Shown here: piece after piece, positions 35,263 through 48,357 of the stretch | Layout of the letters: every line of letters starts with the position of its first letter | How positions within the stretch are numbered: the first letter of the stretch is position 1 | NCBI RefSeq assembly: GCF_014633365.1 | Contig: NC_068346.1 | Coordinates: 34,845,191-34,909,190, forward strand | Reading direction: 5' to 3' | From: Diospyros lotus | Taxonomy: Eukaryota > Streptophyta > Magnoliopsida > Ericales > Ebenaceae | Length of the DNA: 64,000 bases | Notes under the pieces: generated by a model | Told to the model about the DNA's origin: nothing | The model's database searches: none | The model's input: only the letters and a program-made list of their open reading frames with translations | Translations under genes and position numbers: made by a program

Positions 35263-35754
35263 TTCCAATTTGATAAATTCTGGAGAAATTCTATTTACAA
35301 TCATACATTTTTTTTTTCTATAATTTACTTTTAATATTTCTAAAATATCTTGAAATAAAAATTTATATTTGTCCTTCATTTAAATATATGACGCTCAACC
35401 ACCCATTATTACTCTTCAAGCGCATACACTCATTTTCTCGATCACCATCGTCACAGTAACTTTCTCATGCACAATTGAATATCGTGTAACTATTATTATT
35501 CAACACCGAGCAGCAGCCACTATTATTCAAAACCAAACATTACTCAGCCGAGTTCTCCTTGCCATAGCCATTACTATTAGCGATGGATGATTATTATCTG
35601 TAAATGTTTACGTAGAGTTTGACAAAGAAGATAACGAGTATTCATGTTTCGGCGAGAAAAAACACAATTTATAATATTTATCACTAGTTAAATCACATAA
35701 TTTATATATACATACACGATGGATGAATTAAAAAATAAAAAATACACTGCCTTG

Positions 35755-36130
35755 GAGGCTAGGGAATGCCCCGAACCTCGGGGTTCAGGGCTTGGGGGAT
35801 GCCTGAACCTCGAGATTCGGGCGATTTGGGGTTCCCCGAACCCCGAGGTTCGGGGAACCCCTAACAGCCCGAACCTCAGAGTTCGATAAGCACCCCGAAT
35901 CCATGGCTTCGGCAAAAATCAATTCTCCCGAACCTATGAATTCGAGAAAAACCATTTTTCCCGAAATCATAAATTTGGGAGAATGCAATTCTCCCTAATT
36001 CAATTATATAATATATTATATAATATTATACTATATAATCTGTATAGTATAATATAGTATACATATTATAGGTTCGGGGGTGAGGGGTTCCCTGAACTGC
36101 AGGGTTCGGGGAACCCCTCACCCCCCGAAA
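35755..36130. repeat. Cluster of CCCCGAACC/GGTTCGGGG palindromes
   Basis: Several near-perfect palindromes. One has 12-bp arms GTTCCCCGAACC (35831-35842) and GGTTCGGGGAAC (35847-35858) around CCGA. A longer hairpin at 36073-36128 pairs TTCGGGGGTGAGGGGTTCCC with its near-complement (one indel). Between them the DNA is almost pure TA (36000-36070). Confidence 0.8.
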
Positions 36131-37001
36131 GAGGGGCATTACCTAGTTTTGAGACTTTGGGGAACTTCAATGAAAAAGGTGGGCGAGACAAGCGAAGTGG
36201 GCGACAACGAGAGGTCGACGGTGGTTTGTGAGAGTGGTCTAAATAAAAAGAAGAAAAATAACAGGGTTTGATACTCCAAGAAGGAGAACATGAAGAAGAC
36301 CAGGGTTTGATGCGAAGAAGAAGAGTTTGGATGCGCGTGAGGTGTGATTTTTGAGAGATGAGTGTTTAGAGGATATATTTGGTATATAAATGGTTGTACA
36401 AAGTAATAAATGTGGCTGCTAATAGTAAAATTTAATATTTTACATGTAGTGGTTACGAAAAACAAAATTTATGGTTGCAAATAGAATTTTCCTAAATTCT
36501 ATTCACAGTCCACGTCTCAGTCAAATTATTTACTAATTTTAAAATTCTTATTTTATCTCTATTACCCACTCTCTCTCCTGACCACCCTCAATCTCCAATC
36601 GTCACCTCATATCTTTCTTTATCTCCTGCACCGTATATACACATACACACACAAATACATACATATATATATACACATGACAGACATGATTACCTACCCA
36701 TCGCCATTGATAAGGACGGATCTAGGAGCAAATCTGGAAAAGGGTTGGCCCCAATATTTATAAGTCATTTCAGCCTTCCTCTCCCAAATGGGCCAAATTT
36801 GCCTTGCAAATTTGGGGGAAGGCTGAATCTTGGGGGTTTGCAGCTCGTGCTTGCCCACTCTTTAAATCCGCCCTTGATTGTTGGGTCGGCCACCATGGTC
36901 CTGAAGGTCTCTCCTTTTTTCTCTCTTTGTGCGACGCCATGGCCAACCCACACACACACACTCTCTCATTCTCTTTGTGTGACGCCATGACCAACCCCCC
37001 T

Positions 37002-37102
<101 letters not shown>

Positions 37103-37896
37103 GTGCGACGCCATGGCCGACCCACACACATGCACACTATCTCTTTCTCTTTGGTCGACCGCAATTGGGGTGATGAGGAACCGTCGAACCCCAGGGTTCA
37201 AGGATTTGCGAACCCTCGAATCCCAAGATTCGGGGAGTCCCCGAATCCTAGGGTTTGGGGGTTCGAGCAAATTTGTGGGTTGTGAAAAGAATTTCATGGG
37301 GTGTAGATTGTGAAGAGCAAATTTGTGGACTGTGAATATAATTTTCTTTTCAATTTACACGGATGGCCAGTCCTCCAATTAAAATCCTAATTTCCCAACT
37401 AAATTCATTTGATTCGATTACTTTTTATTAAATTAAATTTGATTTTATTTTTCATTTTTAATTTAGATTCTACAATTAAAATTTCGATTCAATTGGATTT
37501 TAGATTCTATTAATTCAGTTTGGTAATTAAATCATTCTGATCAAATTATTTAATGCTTCTTACTAAATAACAATATATTTACTTTTAAATTACGTTCGGT
37601 TAAAAATATTTCAAATTTCTAATTTAAAGTATTTATATTTTAAATTCTGTTGGCTAAAAGGCCTGGTCCTGAAGGTCAACATACGAGTCAATGCCCTGAC
37701 ACCGAAGGGAAAAAAGCATAACTTCGTGTGGAAGGCAAACCCGCAGTGGTGCACTGCATACCAGCCTTTATATTCTCTCGCCTAGTTGGGTTCGGGGGAA
37801 GAGTAGCTGCTTCCGTCTCCGTATGCTATCGTGCCCCTCTTCTCCGACCGCTGCCCTAATCGTACCACCGATCGCTGCCGTCGCGTTTCGAGAGCA

Positions 37897-40800
37897 ATGG
37901 TGGGCCTCACCGGGAGTAATGGCGGAGTTGCGACGGTGGCGGAGCCACAGTACGAGAAGGCGAAGATATCGGTGTGGTGGGACATCGAGAACTGCCAGGT
38001 TCCGAAAGGATGCGAGCCCCACTCGATCGCACAGAACATAAGCTTGGCGCTGGCGAATGTGAACTACTGCGGGCCGGTGTCGATCTATGCGTACGGCGAC
38101 ACCACGGGCATTCCAGCCACCGTCCAACAGGCTCTCAATAGCACCGGCATCGCCTTGAACCACGTCCCTGCAGGTATGCGGTCCGCGTATGATCGTTATT
38201 TGTTGGTTCTTGAATTTTTAAGTGAAAATTGAGCTTTTAGTCTTGTTGGCAATTGTGCGATTTGATCGGGATAATTTGTGAGTGTGTAAGTTGAGATTTT
38301 GAGTGGATTGAGGAGGTTGATTTAGGGAATCTGTTCGACGTTTGTGTATGTATTGTTGAATTTATGGCTAGGTATGTCACAATTATAGAATATATTTATT
38401 GCAAATAAAGCAATAACTCACCAACCCCTAAATTGCAATAATATTTAATGCAATTATTAAAACTGCACAAGCACTCCCTTAATATTATAAACAAATATTA
38501 GCAACAACTTTAAGATCAAGGGACTGCAAAACGGTGACAAGACGAGGTTGATGGAAATTGAAACAGTCGAATCGGAGGGACACAATAGACCGAGTCACGT
38601 CTTAGCGCTGTCCTGAAAGCAAGATTGCCCTGCAACTGGCAACCGGCAGGCTATGGCGAAAGCTTCAGCAGGATAAAATGGTCTCTCCAACAGAACAGCG
38701 GCCTCGAACGGTTGGAGCTGACAGAACTCAATAAAGGAACTTGCTCTTTGAGGTGAATGCAAATACAAAATGAAACTAGAGAATGTTGGAATGCTTGGAT
38801 GATGAAGAATGAAACTTGGGCAGCCTTTTATAGTTGCACCAGGGGCTCCCAAGAGCCACAAAATCAATACAACAATTAATTAAAATCATAAAACTCATTA
38901 AAAGTTGTGACTCTTGGAGTAAATGAAAAACTTCAAATTTAATTCAAGAAATTAAGTATGGCTGTTCAAATTTCTATAAACAACAAATAATAAATCCAAC
39001 AAATACACTTACACTCACTCACACGGGCCCAACAATCCCCCACATGAGTGTAAGTGTTCCAAACCAAATAAACCGACACAACACCAATGAGAGCAAACAA
39101 TAAGTTATGCATCAGGCAAGGTGTCTTTTGGACTTGAACCTCCCTTAATGAGTATCTGTCGAACTTATCGAAGAAGTAGTGAGCCTAGCTCTTGAACTAC
39201 CCTCCTAGTGGTAAATCAAGACAATAGATACCACACACAACTCATCTTACACCTTCGAGTTCTATACGGTTGTGTCCGTTTTGGTCCTGGACAACATTCT
39301 GAGTTCATGAGAGCTCTAGAGAACCCAAGCCTTTAGAACAGTTCTCATAGAAGCGACCCACTTCTACTCTCACATAGGTAATCATTGATTAAGAGTACTC
39401 TGTCACTACTCTTCTTATAACAAGATACCAATATTACCTGTACTATTGACAGAATACACACTTTTGCTACTGGGAAGAAACTATAAGTTCCTCAGTGTGT
39501 AGACTATGAATTATTCCAGCCAGTTTGCCTATTTAACCCAGATCTTGGGATCTCCAGTCAATTGGGTTAGGTTACCACCGGAAAACTCATTTCACAGGCT
39601 TTAACCCCATTCCCTTCGATATAGAGGTGACTTGTTTCCTCGTCACTCCTTTTGTCAAAGAATCTGCCAAATTTTCCTTTGACTTCACATAATCAATGGA
39701 GATTATTCCATTGATGAGCTTGCCTTACAGAATTATGCTTGCGCCTTATGTGTCTAGACTTTCCATTGTAGACACTATTTTTAGCTTGCATAGAAGCAGC
39801 TAAGTTGTCACAGTAGACACATATGGCATTTACAGGCTTAGGCCATAGTGGAATGTCTTTAAGGAAATTTCGAAGCCACTCTGCTTCTTCTCCTGCTTTA
39901 TCCAGAGCGATAAACTCTGACTCCATAGTAGACCGTGCAATGCACGTCTGTTTCGAAGACTTCCACGATACAACAGCTCCACCTAAGGTAAACACATACC
40001 CACTGGTCGATTTAGTCTCCATGCTATCTGAGATCCAATTAGCATCACTAAACCCTTCCAGTATAGGTGGATACCTCGTGTAATGCAACCCATACTCTAA
40101 CGTGTACTTTAAGTACCTGAGTATCCTGACCAGAGCATCCCAATGGTCACGTCCAGGATTACTCGTGTATCTTGCCAACCTTCCTACCGAGTAGGCAATA
40201 TCGGGTCTTGTACAATTCATGATGTACATCAAACTTCCAATGACCCGAGCATACTCCAAAGGAGATACACCTTCACCATTGTTCTTCTTTAGTTTAGAAT
40301 TTGGATCAAATGGAGTAACTATGGGCTTACTCTCGAAATGACCAAATCTACGCAACACTTTCTCGATATAGTGTGATTGAGAAAGTATATATCCTTCAGC
40401 ATTCTTTGTTATTCGAATTCCAAGAATGACATCAACAAGACCCAGGTCTTTCATATCAAAATTGGAATTCAGCATTCCTTTTGTGGATTCTATGACACTT
40501 CTATTAGTGCCCATTATTAGCATATCATCCACATACAAGCACACGACACACTCGTGATTTATGGTTTTAACATAAACACATTTATCACACTCATTTATCT
40601 TGAACCCATTTGCAAGCATAGTGTGATCAAATTTCTCATGCCATTGCTTTGGTGCTTGTTTTAGTCCATACAAAGACTTTATGAGTTTGCACACTTTCTT
40701 CTCATGTCCCTTTACGACAAACCCTTCGTGTTGTTCCATATAAACTTCTTCGTCTAAATCTCCATTCAAAAATGCAGTCTTTACATCCATTTGGTGAATT

Positions 40801-43800
40801 TCCAAATTGTGTAACGCTGCGATTGCGATCAACATTCTTATAGATGTGATTCTCGTCACTGGAGAATAGGTATCGAAGAAGTCTTGCCCTTCCTTTTGGT
40901 GATAGCCTTTAGCTACTAGACGGGCCTTGTACTTATCAATAGTACCGTCGGCCTTTAGTTTCTTCTTAAATATCCATTTGCACCCAATTGGCTTACTTCC
41001 CGGAGGTAAGTTAACCAACACCCATGTATGGTTTTGCATAATGGACTCCATCTCACTATTGATGGCCTCCTTCCAATACGGAGCATCAGATGACGTCATA
41101 GCCTCATTATAAGTTTGAGGCTCATCTTCTACCATAAAGGTTAGGAAATCTGGTCCAAAAGAAGTAGCTTTCTTAGCTCTTTTGCTCCTTTTAGGTTCAA
41201 CCTCGGTCTCCTGACCAACTTGACCCTCAAAAGAGCTCGCCTCATACTTCCTCTTGGAACCACCGTCATTGTGTCTTTCTTCCTTAAAAGGGAATATGTT
41301 CTCAAAGAACTCCACTTCTATGGATTCCATTATGGTGTTATTATTAATATTATGAATTTCTGATTTTATCACCAGGAACCTATAGGCAGCACTGTGCAGT
41401 GCATAGCCAATAAAGACACAATCTATCGTCTTTGGTCTAAGTTTGACCCTTTTCGGTAAAGGAACTTGCACCTTAGCCAAACACCCCCACACTTTAAGAA
41501 TTTTATATGAGGGTTGCTTCCCATTCCACACTTCATAAGGAGATTTGTCAGTTTTCTTATGTGGAATTTGATTCAAAACTAAGTTTGTTGTAAGCAACGC
41601 CTCCCCCCCACAAATTGTGGGGTAAACCCGAACTATTAAGCATGCAGTTAACTATGTCCTTTAAAGTTCGATTTTTCCTTTCAGCTACACCGTTTTGTTG
41701 TGGTGTATAAGGTGCCGTGGTTTGATGGATTATTCCATTAATCTCACAAAACTCAGAGAGAGACGTTGATTCATATTCACCACCTCTATCTGATCTCAAC
41801 ACCTTTACTTTCTTTCCAAGTTGATTTTCAACTTCTGCCTTATATGTCTTGAACACATCTAAGGTCTCGTCTTTACTGTGTAATAGATATACATAGTAGT
41901 ATTTGCTACAATCATCTATGAATGTGACAAAGTACTTCTTCCCACCTCTAGTAGGAGTACTTTTCATGTCACATAGATCACTATGAATTAAATCGAGTAA
42001 CTCACTGTTTCTTTCCACAGACGGAAATGGCTTCCTCGTGAACTTTGACTCGACACAAACTTCACATTTATGTCATTTGTCAATACTGAAGTTAGGCAAT
42101 AGTCCTAAATTTATCATTCTTTGGAAAGAACGATCATTGACGTGCCCTAATCTCGAGTGCCACACATCACACAACTCAACAGAATAAGCGGAAGCCTTGT
42201 TCTTATTCTCATTATTTTTGGGAACCTGGGCTAGTACATTAAGTTTGAACATACCATCAAGTAAATAACCCCGTCCCACATACATACCCCCCTTAGTAAA
42301 AGTGAACTTGTTTGACTCAAACACAAGTTTGAACCCATTCTTGTTCAGCAGAGTTCCAGACACCAAGTTCTTCCGGATTTTCGGCACGTGGCACACGTCA
42401 TTGAGGGTAAGTATCTTCCTGGAGGTCCACTTCAGCAGGACCTTACCTTTTCCGATCACAAGAGATGCAAAAGCATTCCCCATGTACAGCTTCTCAGAGC
42501 CGTCAGCACTTTCATATGTGGCGAACAGAGCCCGGTCACTGCAGATGTGCTTAGTAGCACCAGTGTCTATCCACCAGCCCTTGGAATTCGACACCATGCA
42601 GACATCTGTGACAACCAAAATCAGATCGACATCTTCTTCCATCATGTTGGCCTGATGTTCTTGCGCTGGTTGTTGCCAGAGCTCTATCCCTTCTTGTGAC
42701 GGCAGTCAATGGCCCTATGGCCCGTCTTGCCGTACACCCAGCAGCTCCCTTGGATGCGCTTGGTGAGGGTCTTATTCTTGGGACCCACGTTCACGTTCTT
42801 CTTTTTGGCTTGTTGTTTCTTGGGTTGAGGTTTTGAATCTTCAACCACGTTTGTCCTAGCTTCCAGCCTGAGAGGAGCTTTATCTCCCTTCCGATTGTCC
42901 TCTTCGATGCGGAGTCTGACAGCCAGATCCTCCATGGACAGCTCTTTCCGCTTGTGCTTAAGGTAGTTCTTGAAGTCTTTCCACGAGGGTGGTAACTTCT
43001 CAATCACAACGGCAACTTGGAATGGTTCATTTATAACCAATCCCTCACTCAGCAAGTCATTAAAGAGCACTTGCAGTTCTTCCAACTAGTTGACCACCAA
43101 CTTGGAATCAACCATCTTGTAGTCAAGAAATTTCCCAACGAGGAATTTCTTAGTTCCAGCATCTTCCAATTTGTACTTCTTATCCAGAGCATCTCACAGT
43201 TCCTTAGCTGTCAGGTAGGCAGTACAATATACGTTGTACAGTGAGTTCGCCAAGGCACTTAGGATGTAGTTCCAGCACAGGAAGTCCGTATGCATCCACG
43301 CTTCCTTGGCAGCTACTTCCTCTGCAGTTGCATTCTTCGGGGTGACTGGGCATGCTTCCTTCAGTATATGCGCCAGGTTCAGAGTGGTCAGATAAAAGAC
43401 CATCTTTTGTTGCCATCTCTTAAAGTCCTCACCATTAAACTAGTGGGGCTTTTCCACATGGGGAGTTGCCTTAGTCACCATTGATCCCATGACAGTAGCA
43501 GTGTTAGTCATAGTGGCGTGGGGGATGGGGGTAGCCATACTATCTTGCTTTCAGAATGTTGAATTTATGGCTAGGTATGTCACAATTATAGAATATATTT
43601 ATTGCAAATAAAGCAATAACTCACCAACCCCTAAATTGCAATAATATTTAATGCAATTATTAAAACTGCACAAGCACTCCCTCAATATTATAAACAAATA
43701 TTAGCAACAACTTTAAGATCAAGGGACTGCAAACCGGTGACAAGACGAGGTTGATGGCAATTGAAACTGCTGAATCGGAGGGACACAATAGACCGAGTCA

Positions 43801-46139
43801 CGTCTTAGCGCTGTTCTAAAAGCAAGATCGCCCTGCAACTGGCAGCCGGCAGGCTATGGCGAAAGCTTCAGCAGGATAAAACGGTCTTTCCAACAGAACA
43901 GCGGCCTCGAACGGTTGGAGCTGACAGAACTCAATAAAGGAACTTGCTCTCTGAGGTGAATGCAAATACAAAATGGAACTAGAGAATGTTGGAATGCTTG
44001 GATGATGAAGAATGAAACTTGGGCAGCCTTTTATAGTTGCACCAGGGGCTCCCAAGAGCCACAAAATCAATACAACAACTAATTAAAATCATAAAACTCA
44101 TTAAAAGTTGCGACTCTTGGAGTAACTGAAAAGCCTCAAATTTAATTCAAGAAATTAAGTATGGCTATTCAAATTTCTATAAACAACAAATAATAAATCC
44201 AACAAATACACTTACACTCACTCACACGGGCCCAACATGTATGTCTACCGCTTGTTTGGATTTGTACAATTTTGTCATGGGAGAAGACAAACTGTACAAG
44301 AGGATCTATCTACTTGTAAGCCATCGGGTGGACTTAGGGTGGTTTGGAAAAATATATTTGGGAATAGATTCTGCTGGTTTATAGCTACTAGCTTCTTGTT
44401 AATATGTGTGGTTTCTTTTCTTCTTCTTCTTCCTTTTAACTCTTTTGGACTGCAGACGCCGTTTCTTCTGGTAAATTTATAAAATTGTTTTAGATTGAGC
44501 AAAATTGAAGTGTTGGATTTGATTTGATAGGAGTTAAAGATGCAAGCGACAAGAAGATTCTGGTGGATATGTTATTCTGGGCCGTGGACAATGCTGCGCC
44601 TGCTAATTTTTTTTTAATTTCTGGTGATCGGGACTTTGCTAATGCTCTGCATCAGCTGCGCATGAGGAAATACAATATTCTCCTGGCTCAACCTCAGAAA
44701 GCATCTGTACCACTTGTTGCTGCCGCTAAAAGTGTATGGCTCTGGACAAATCTTTTGGCTGGAGGGACACCTTTATCGAATGGGGGCTCTCCTCAATCTG
44801 TTGACAGCAACTCTAGTCATTTTTCCGGTTCTGAATCATTGCATGGTCTTGGTCCTGATCCTGTTCACTTAGACCAGCCAGTGGATTCCTTCTATGAGAG
44901 CCATCACTCTGGGACTCAGAAAACCTCAAGTATGGGGAGGGGAAAAGATGCTAAACATAAAGGGAAACAGCCTCGGAGGAATCCGAGTCAACCAAATATT
45001 TCACAACCTTCAAGTGTGCCACCAGGAGTTAAAGAAGATCAGAATAGTGCAAACTCCCATCAACCTGGATACATGCATGTGAAGCAATTCGAGAACCCCC
45101 AGGATTTATCCACTACTTGTGATCCCAGAGGAACCTCAAGCATGCCTGCCCCAAACTTCATGCCTGACAGTGCTGACCTTTACTGGACTACCAACAATAA
45201 CATTCAGGGTAATTACCAAAACTATTACTCGCGTCCTCCAACAAAAATACCCGATGTTAGCAAGATAAATATTTCTGGATACCGCGGAAATGATTATCAG
45301 CCCTCTACCTCACTACCACGAATTGGAGTAGAGTTAAAACAAAATCACACAAGCCATGTAAAATTAAATGGTCTGCAGAGGGGCCACGTGGATAACACGC
45401 CTTCATTTTACAATGATACGCTGAACAACGCGCATCCGAATGGTCGAGAATTTCAATCGTCATCTTCCTCAGCCATGGTCGCCACTAATATCTCCAGTCA
45501 TGGTGTATGGGCAACTCCAGGATGCTCTAAACCGTCTGAATATGATCAAGGCCTGATCAGGGTAGTTCTACTTGCCTTGAAGACGTTAAAAACTGAGAAG
45601 ATTATGCCAACTGAAGCAAATATAACTTATTGCATACGTTATGGTGATCCCAAGCACCGAACAGCTAATGTTAAGAAAGCTTTAGAGAGTGCAGTTGAGC
45701 AGAAGCTTGTAGTTAAGAAGAACTTAGAAGGTTCTTTGCAAATATATGTTGGTAAGAATAAAAAACTATGGGAGTGTGTGAACCCCAAGGGGGGTTATAT
45801 TATGCGTTTCCCAGAAGCAACATGGAATGAAATCCGTAAATTTTTAACCACCTCTCCTGGCCGATCTGCAGTAATGGCTTCTCAATGCAGGTAAATACCT
45901 ACTTGTTTTCTTCAAGTTCAATTCACTTTGCTTCTTCATATTTCATCTGACTTCACATATATGCTTTTCTGCTCTTTACCCTTAGGTATGAAGCCGCTAC
46001 TATTATGAAGCAAATGTGCTTAAAAGAGTTTGCTTTGGGCGATGTACTTCAGATCTTACACCTGGTGATCAAGAAGAAGTGGGTCACACATCATCAGTCA
46101 GGATGGCAGCCTGTTAACATCACTGTCACAGAGGCCTGA
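37897..46139 (+). CDS. NYN-LOTUS (MARF1/limkain-b1-like) protein, copy 2, with copia in intron 1
   Basis: Exons 37897-38173, 44531-45890 and 45986-46139; phases agree and 596 residues result. The NYN acidic motifs ([29 protein letters not shown]) and the LOTUS-like region ([22 protein letters not shown]) are intact. Relative to copy 1, about 43 residues of the linker are missing: YYSRP runs straight into PTKIPDVSK. The cut lies between similar CGTCCT and GGTCCT words, so it looks like a short-repeat deletion. Intron 1 is 6.36 kb instead of about 0.4-0.5 kb because a complete copia element sits in it, antisense to the gene. Both splice sites are kept, so a normal mRNA is possible. A TATA-like TTTATATT lies at 37767-37774. 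Upstream DNA and 3' flank are shared with the other copies. Confidence 0.88.
38349..38353. repeat. Target-site duplication TGTAT of the copia element, left copy
   Basis: TGTAT at 38349-38353 is repeated at 44238-44242 right after the other LTR. Copy 3 has the uninterrupted site (GTGTATGTATCTCTACCGC, near 61619-61637). Confidence 0.9.
38354..39034 (-). repeat. 3' LTR of the copia element
   Basis: 681 bp, TG...CA ends (TGTTGAATTT...CCCAACA). Next to it, 39035-39050 reads ATCCCCCACATGAGTG, whose complement is the polypurine tract expected before the 3' LTR. Confidence 0.92.
39693..43538 (-). pseudogene. Copia gag-pol polyprotein, broken frame
   Basis: The start on the minus strand is at 43538 ([10 protein letters not shown]). 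gag (43538-42684) has [16 protein letters not shown] and [16 protein letters not shown]. Its zinc knuckle reads [14 protein letters not shown], so the second Cys is Tyr. Protease: [14 protein letters not shown] (about 42560). GAG-pre-integrase: WHSRLGHV. Integrase core: [52 protein letters not shown] (41557-42018). Reverse transcriptase: [48 protein letters not shown]. RNase [11 protein letters not shown] (about 39920). The 39693-41597 frame is open for 634 codons. Stops or frame changes lie near 43440, 43195, 43090, 42660, 42060 and 41580. Confidence 0.9.
43557..44237 (-). repeat. 5' LTR of the copia element
   Basis: 681 bp, same length and ends as 38354-39034, followed by the TGTAT target duplication at 44238-44242. 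Confidence 0.92.
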
Positions 46140-47181
46140 CCTGAATTGGGGGCTGCAGCTGGGGCATAAGCCCAATAGGAGCTAGTTGTTGTTTAAAGGA
46201 GGGCTGGTGGAAAATTATTTGATATGGAGTAGGAGTACTCAAAGGTTTCTTGGAACTAGGGATCGGTTAATGGAGGTTTGGTTTCTGAAGTACCATCGAC
46301 TATAGAGTTAATAGCTTTGGAAGTTTATTTGAGGTGGTTGAGTAAAGTTCATTGGTACAATGACATTGGTTGGTTTTTTTCGCTTCTTAGGGAATTAGAA
46401 AGAACGCCTGGATAATTGTCTGTAGAGGCAACTATGCTGAGTTTGTAAGGTTGCTAGACACTAGCTAGTTGCTACCATGATCGGCTGTCTCCAGTGTAAG
46501 GGTTTACATTGTGTATATGCGGTATACATTGATGGGTATTCTTGCTTTGCATGGGATTGGTTCTTTTGTGATTGTTTAGATGTTTCAAGGGGAAGTCGAC
46601 AAACTAAAAAATATTTGGCGCTAGGTCTCCAACCATTTTTGACTTCTATGTTTCTGTGATTTATTGGGGACTAGTAGTTTGACTAATTTGTTACCTCCAA
46701 TATCATGGAGTTAGCAATGGAAGAGGTTCTTGGATTTCAACAAGCGTTATCGGCGAGAAACTATTCCTGGTATAGGTAATCAAATGAAGATGGAGTTGTT
46801 TACTAAATGAACACAGATGAATTTCTCATATTGTTACCTCCAGTGCTCGTGGAGTTAGCAACGGAAAGGTTCCAGATTGTGTAGTGCAGTGTCCGGGTGA
46901 AATTAATTTCTGATATTGATAATCAGATCAAGATGGAGAAGTTTACTCAGTGATCAGGTAAAAGGTCCTTGTGGCTGCAGACATATATTGAAGCAGTCAA
47001 AGTTACGTTGGAGGACTTTGTTACCTTCTTGAATCTCGCTTCAAGCTGTTGCGATTTAAAGGTGGAAACCATTTTGATCTCCTATCAGTGTATGATACTA
47101 TTAGCTAATACTATATGAAGAGCAAATGTTGCGCCAGGTGACCACACGTTTCATTTCAATGCTGTATCAGTTGATATAACC
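46140..47181 (+). other. 3' flank of copy 2
   Basis: Homologous to 32605-33616 behind copy 1; no gene is seen. It probably includes the 3' UTR of copy 2. Confidence 0.6.
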
Positions 47182-47429
47182 ATGAAGATGCCAGTTGATG
47201 CTGGCATGCTAAGATCTCTGTTGAGATTTACTAAGAAAGACCAAATTGGTTCTTGAGGCCTACTTCACCACCCATTTTCAAAGTTCCCTTGTTACATCAC
47301 ATTATATAACCATGAAGATGCCAGTTGATGCTGGAATGCTAAGATCTCTGTTGAGGTTTACTAAGAAAGACGCAAGATTGGCTGTTGAGAGGCCGGCCTA
47401 CTTCACCACCCATTTTCAAAGTTCCCTTG
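47182..47429 (+). repeat. 132-bp minisatellite behind copy 2, interrupted by gypsy element 2
   Basis: Two copies start at 47182 and 47312 (spacing 130 because of a 2-bp deletion). They are related to the three copies at 33617-34008. The second copy is cut by the gypsy insertion at its CCTTG and resumes at 57312. Confidence 0.85.
47425..47429. repeat. Target-site duplication CCTTG, left copy
   Basis: CCTTG before the LTR start is repeated at 57312-57316 after the other LTR. The copy 1 locus has the uninterrupted TTCCCTTGTTACATCACATT. Confidence 0.93.
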
Positions 47430-47960
47430 TGATGATGCGGTGGTCGATCACCCTCTTCTGCCTCCTCCAGTGTGCCTGCAATGGAGATAGGGACTTACTC
47501 CCCCGGTCAATCTCTGACGATTAAGTCAGATGTCTTTTCACCAGCAAAAAGCAGTGAAATTACTTATGCTCCAATTATCAAAAGATGATTCGATCCCTTA
47601 CCTTAGCCCCTCCTCCTTCTTTTATCCTTGCGTTGAGATCGAGATTTCGGATAGAGATCTTCGGGATCTTTATCCCACTTTTCTTGGAATCTTATCGATA
47701 AGGATTCCATAATAGTCACTCTCTCCGAAGAGTTCGGGATAGCTTTCTTCCTCCGTCATTTTTGGCGAAAGGGTCTTAGGGACTTCCTTACCGAGCATCC
47801 TGCCAACTGGCGTGGTGACACATATCGGCCACGTGTGCTTCGAGATCCAACAAGATTGCATCTGTGAAGTACCCCTTAAGCGAACACGTGGCATGACTGC
47901 TATAGGACGTCTTCCCAGGGCATGGGAGTAATTATGGACCTGGGGGTATTTTTCTCATCA
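47430..47960 (-). repeat. 3' LTR of gypsy element 2
   Basis: 531 bp, TGATGATGCGGTGGTCG...TTTCTCATCA. It pairs with 56780-57311. Confidence 0.95.
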
Positions 47961-48357
47961 TTTGCCACCTCACTCCTTGAGTTCTTCGGTTCGAAGGGCT
48001 CGTGGAGTGCTGGAATCTCCGAAGCTCAAGCTTTTATTATCCTGAGGGTCAGTATCTACGGGGCCCGAAGAGCCGATGCATCTTTTTCTTTCACGCGTAT
48101 ACGGAGGGCACAGATATCCATTTTGTTCTGGCGATATTTTCTCTTCCCAATGCTCTGTCCAAACCTTTTCGTCTTTTGGCGGCGACCTAGGGTAGTTAAT
48201 GTTCATCATTACTCGCCATTTGATCTTCCGCTCCTATGATTTAAACAGGAGTTTTCCACTCTTCCTTTCTTTCTTTCGATTATTCTCCACTTCCTCCCTA
48301 TTATCATACGGTCAAGTGTTCTCATCCTCTTTACTTTCCTTGATTAATCTCTTTGCA
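47961..48357 (+). promoter_or_regulatory. Leader region of the antisense extra ORF in element 2
   Basis: No coding domain. The stretch lies between the 3' LTR and the start of the extra ORF at 48358 and corresponds to 11619-12016 in element 1. If the extra ORF is transcribed from its own strand, its promoter must be here or in the adjacent LTR. This is an inference from position. Confidence 0.35.

Larger units (their letters stand above)
38354..44237 (-). mobile_element. Full-length Ty1/copia element (5884 bp) in intron 1 of copy 2
   Basis: Two 681-bp LTRs (38354-39034 and 43557-44237) start TGTTGAATTT and end GGGCCCAACA. By eye they differ at about 20 positions (roughly 97% identical). A TGTAT target duplication flanks the element. 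The coding strand is minus: gag, protease, integrase, reverse transcriptase, RNase H, the copia order. The reading frame is broken in several places, so the copy is probably not autonomous. It is absent from copies 1 and 3, so it inserted after the copy 2/copy 3 duplication. Confidence 0.95.

Noticed and set aside
25770..36130. Regularly repeated CCCCGAA palindromes as a CRISPR-like array
   Set aside because: Spacing is irregular, there are no unique spacers of constant size, no cas genes, and the context is a plant genome. They are better explained as hairpins within mobile elements.
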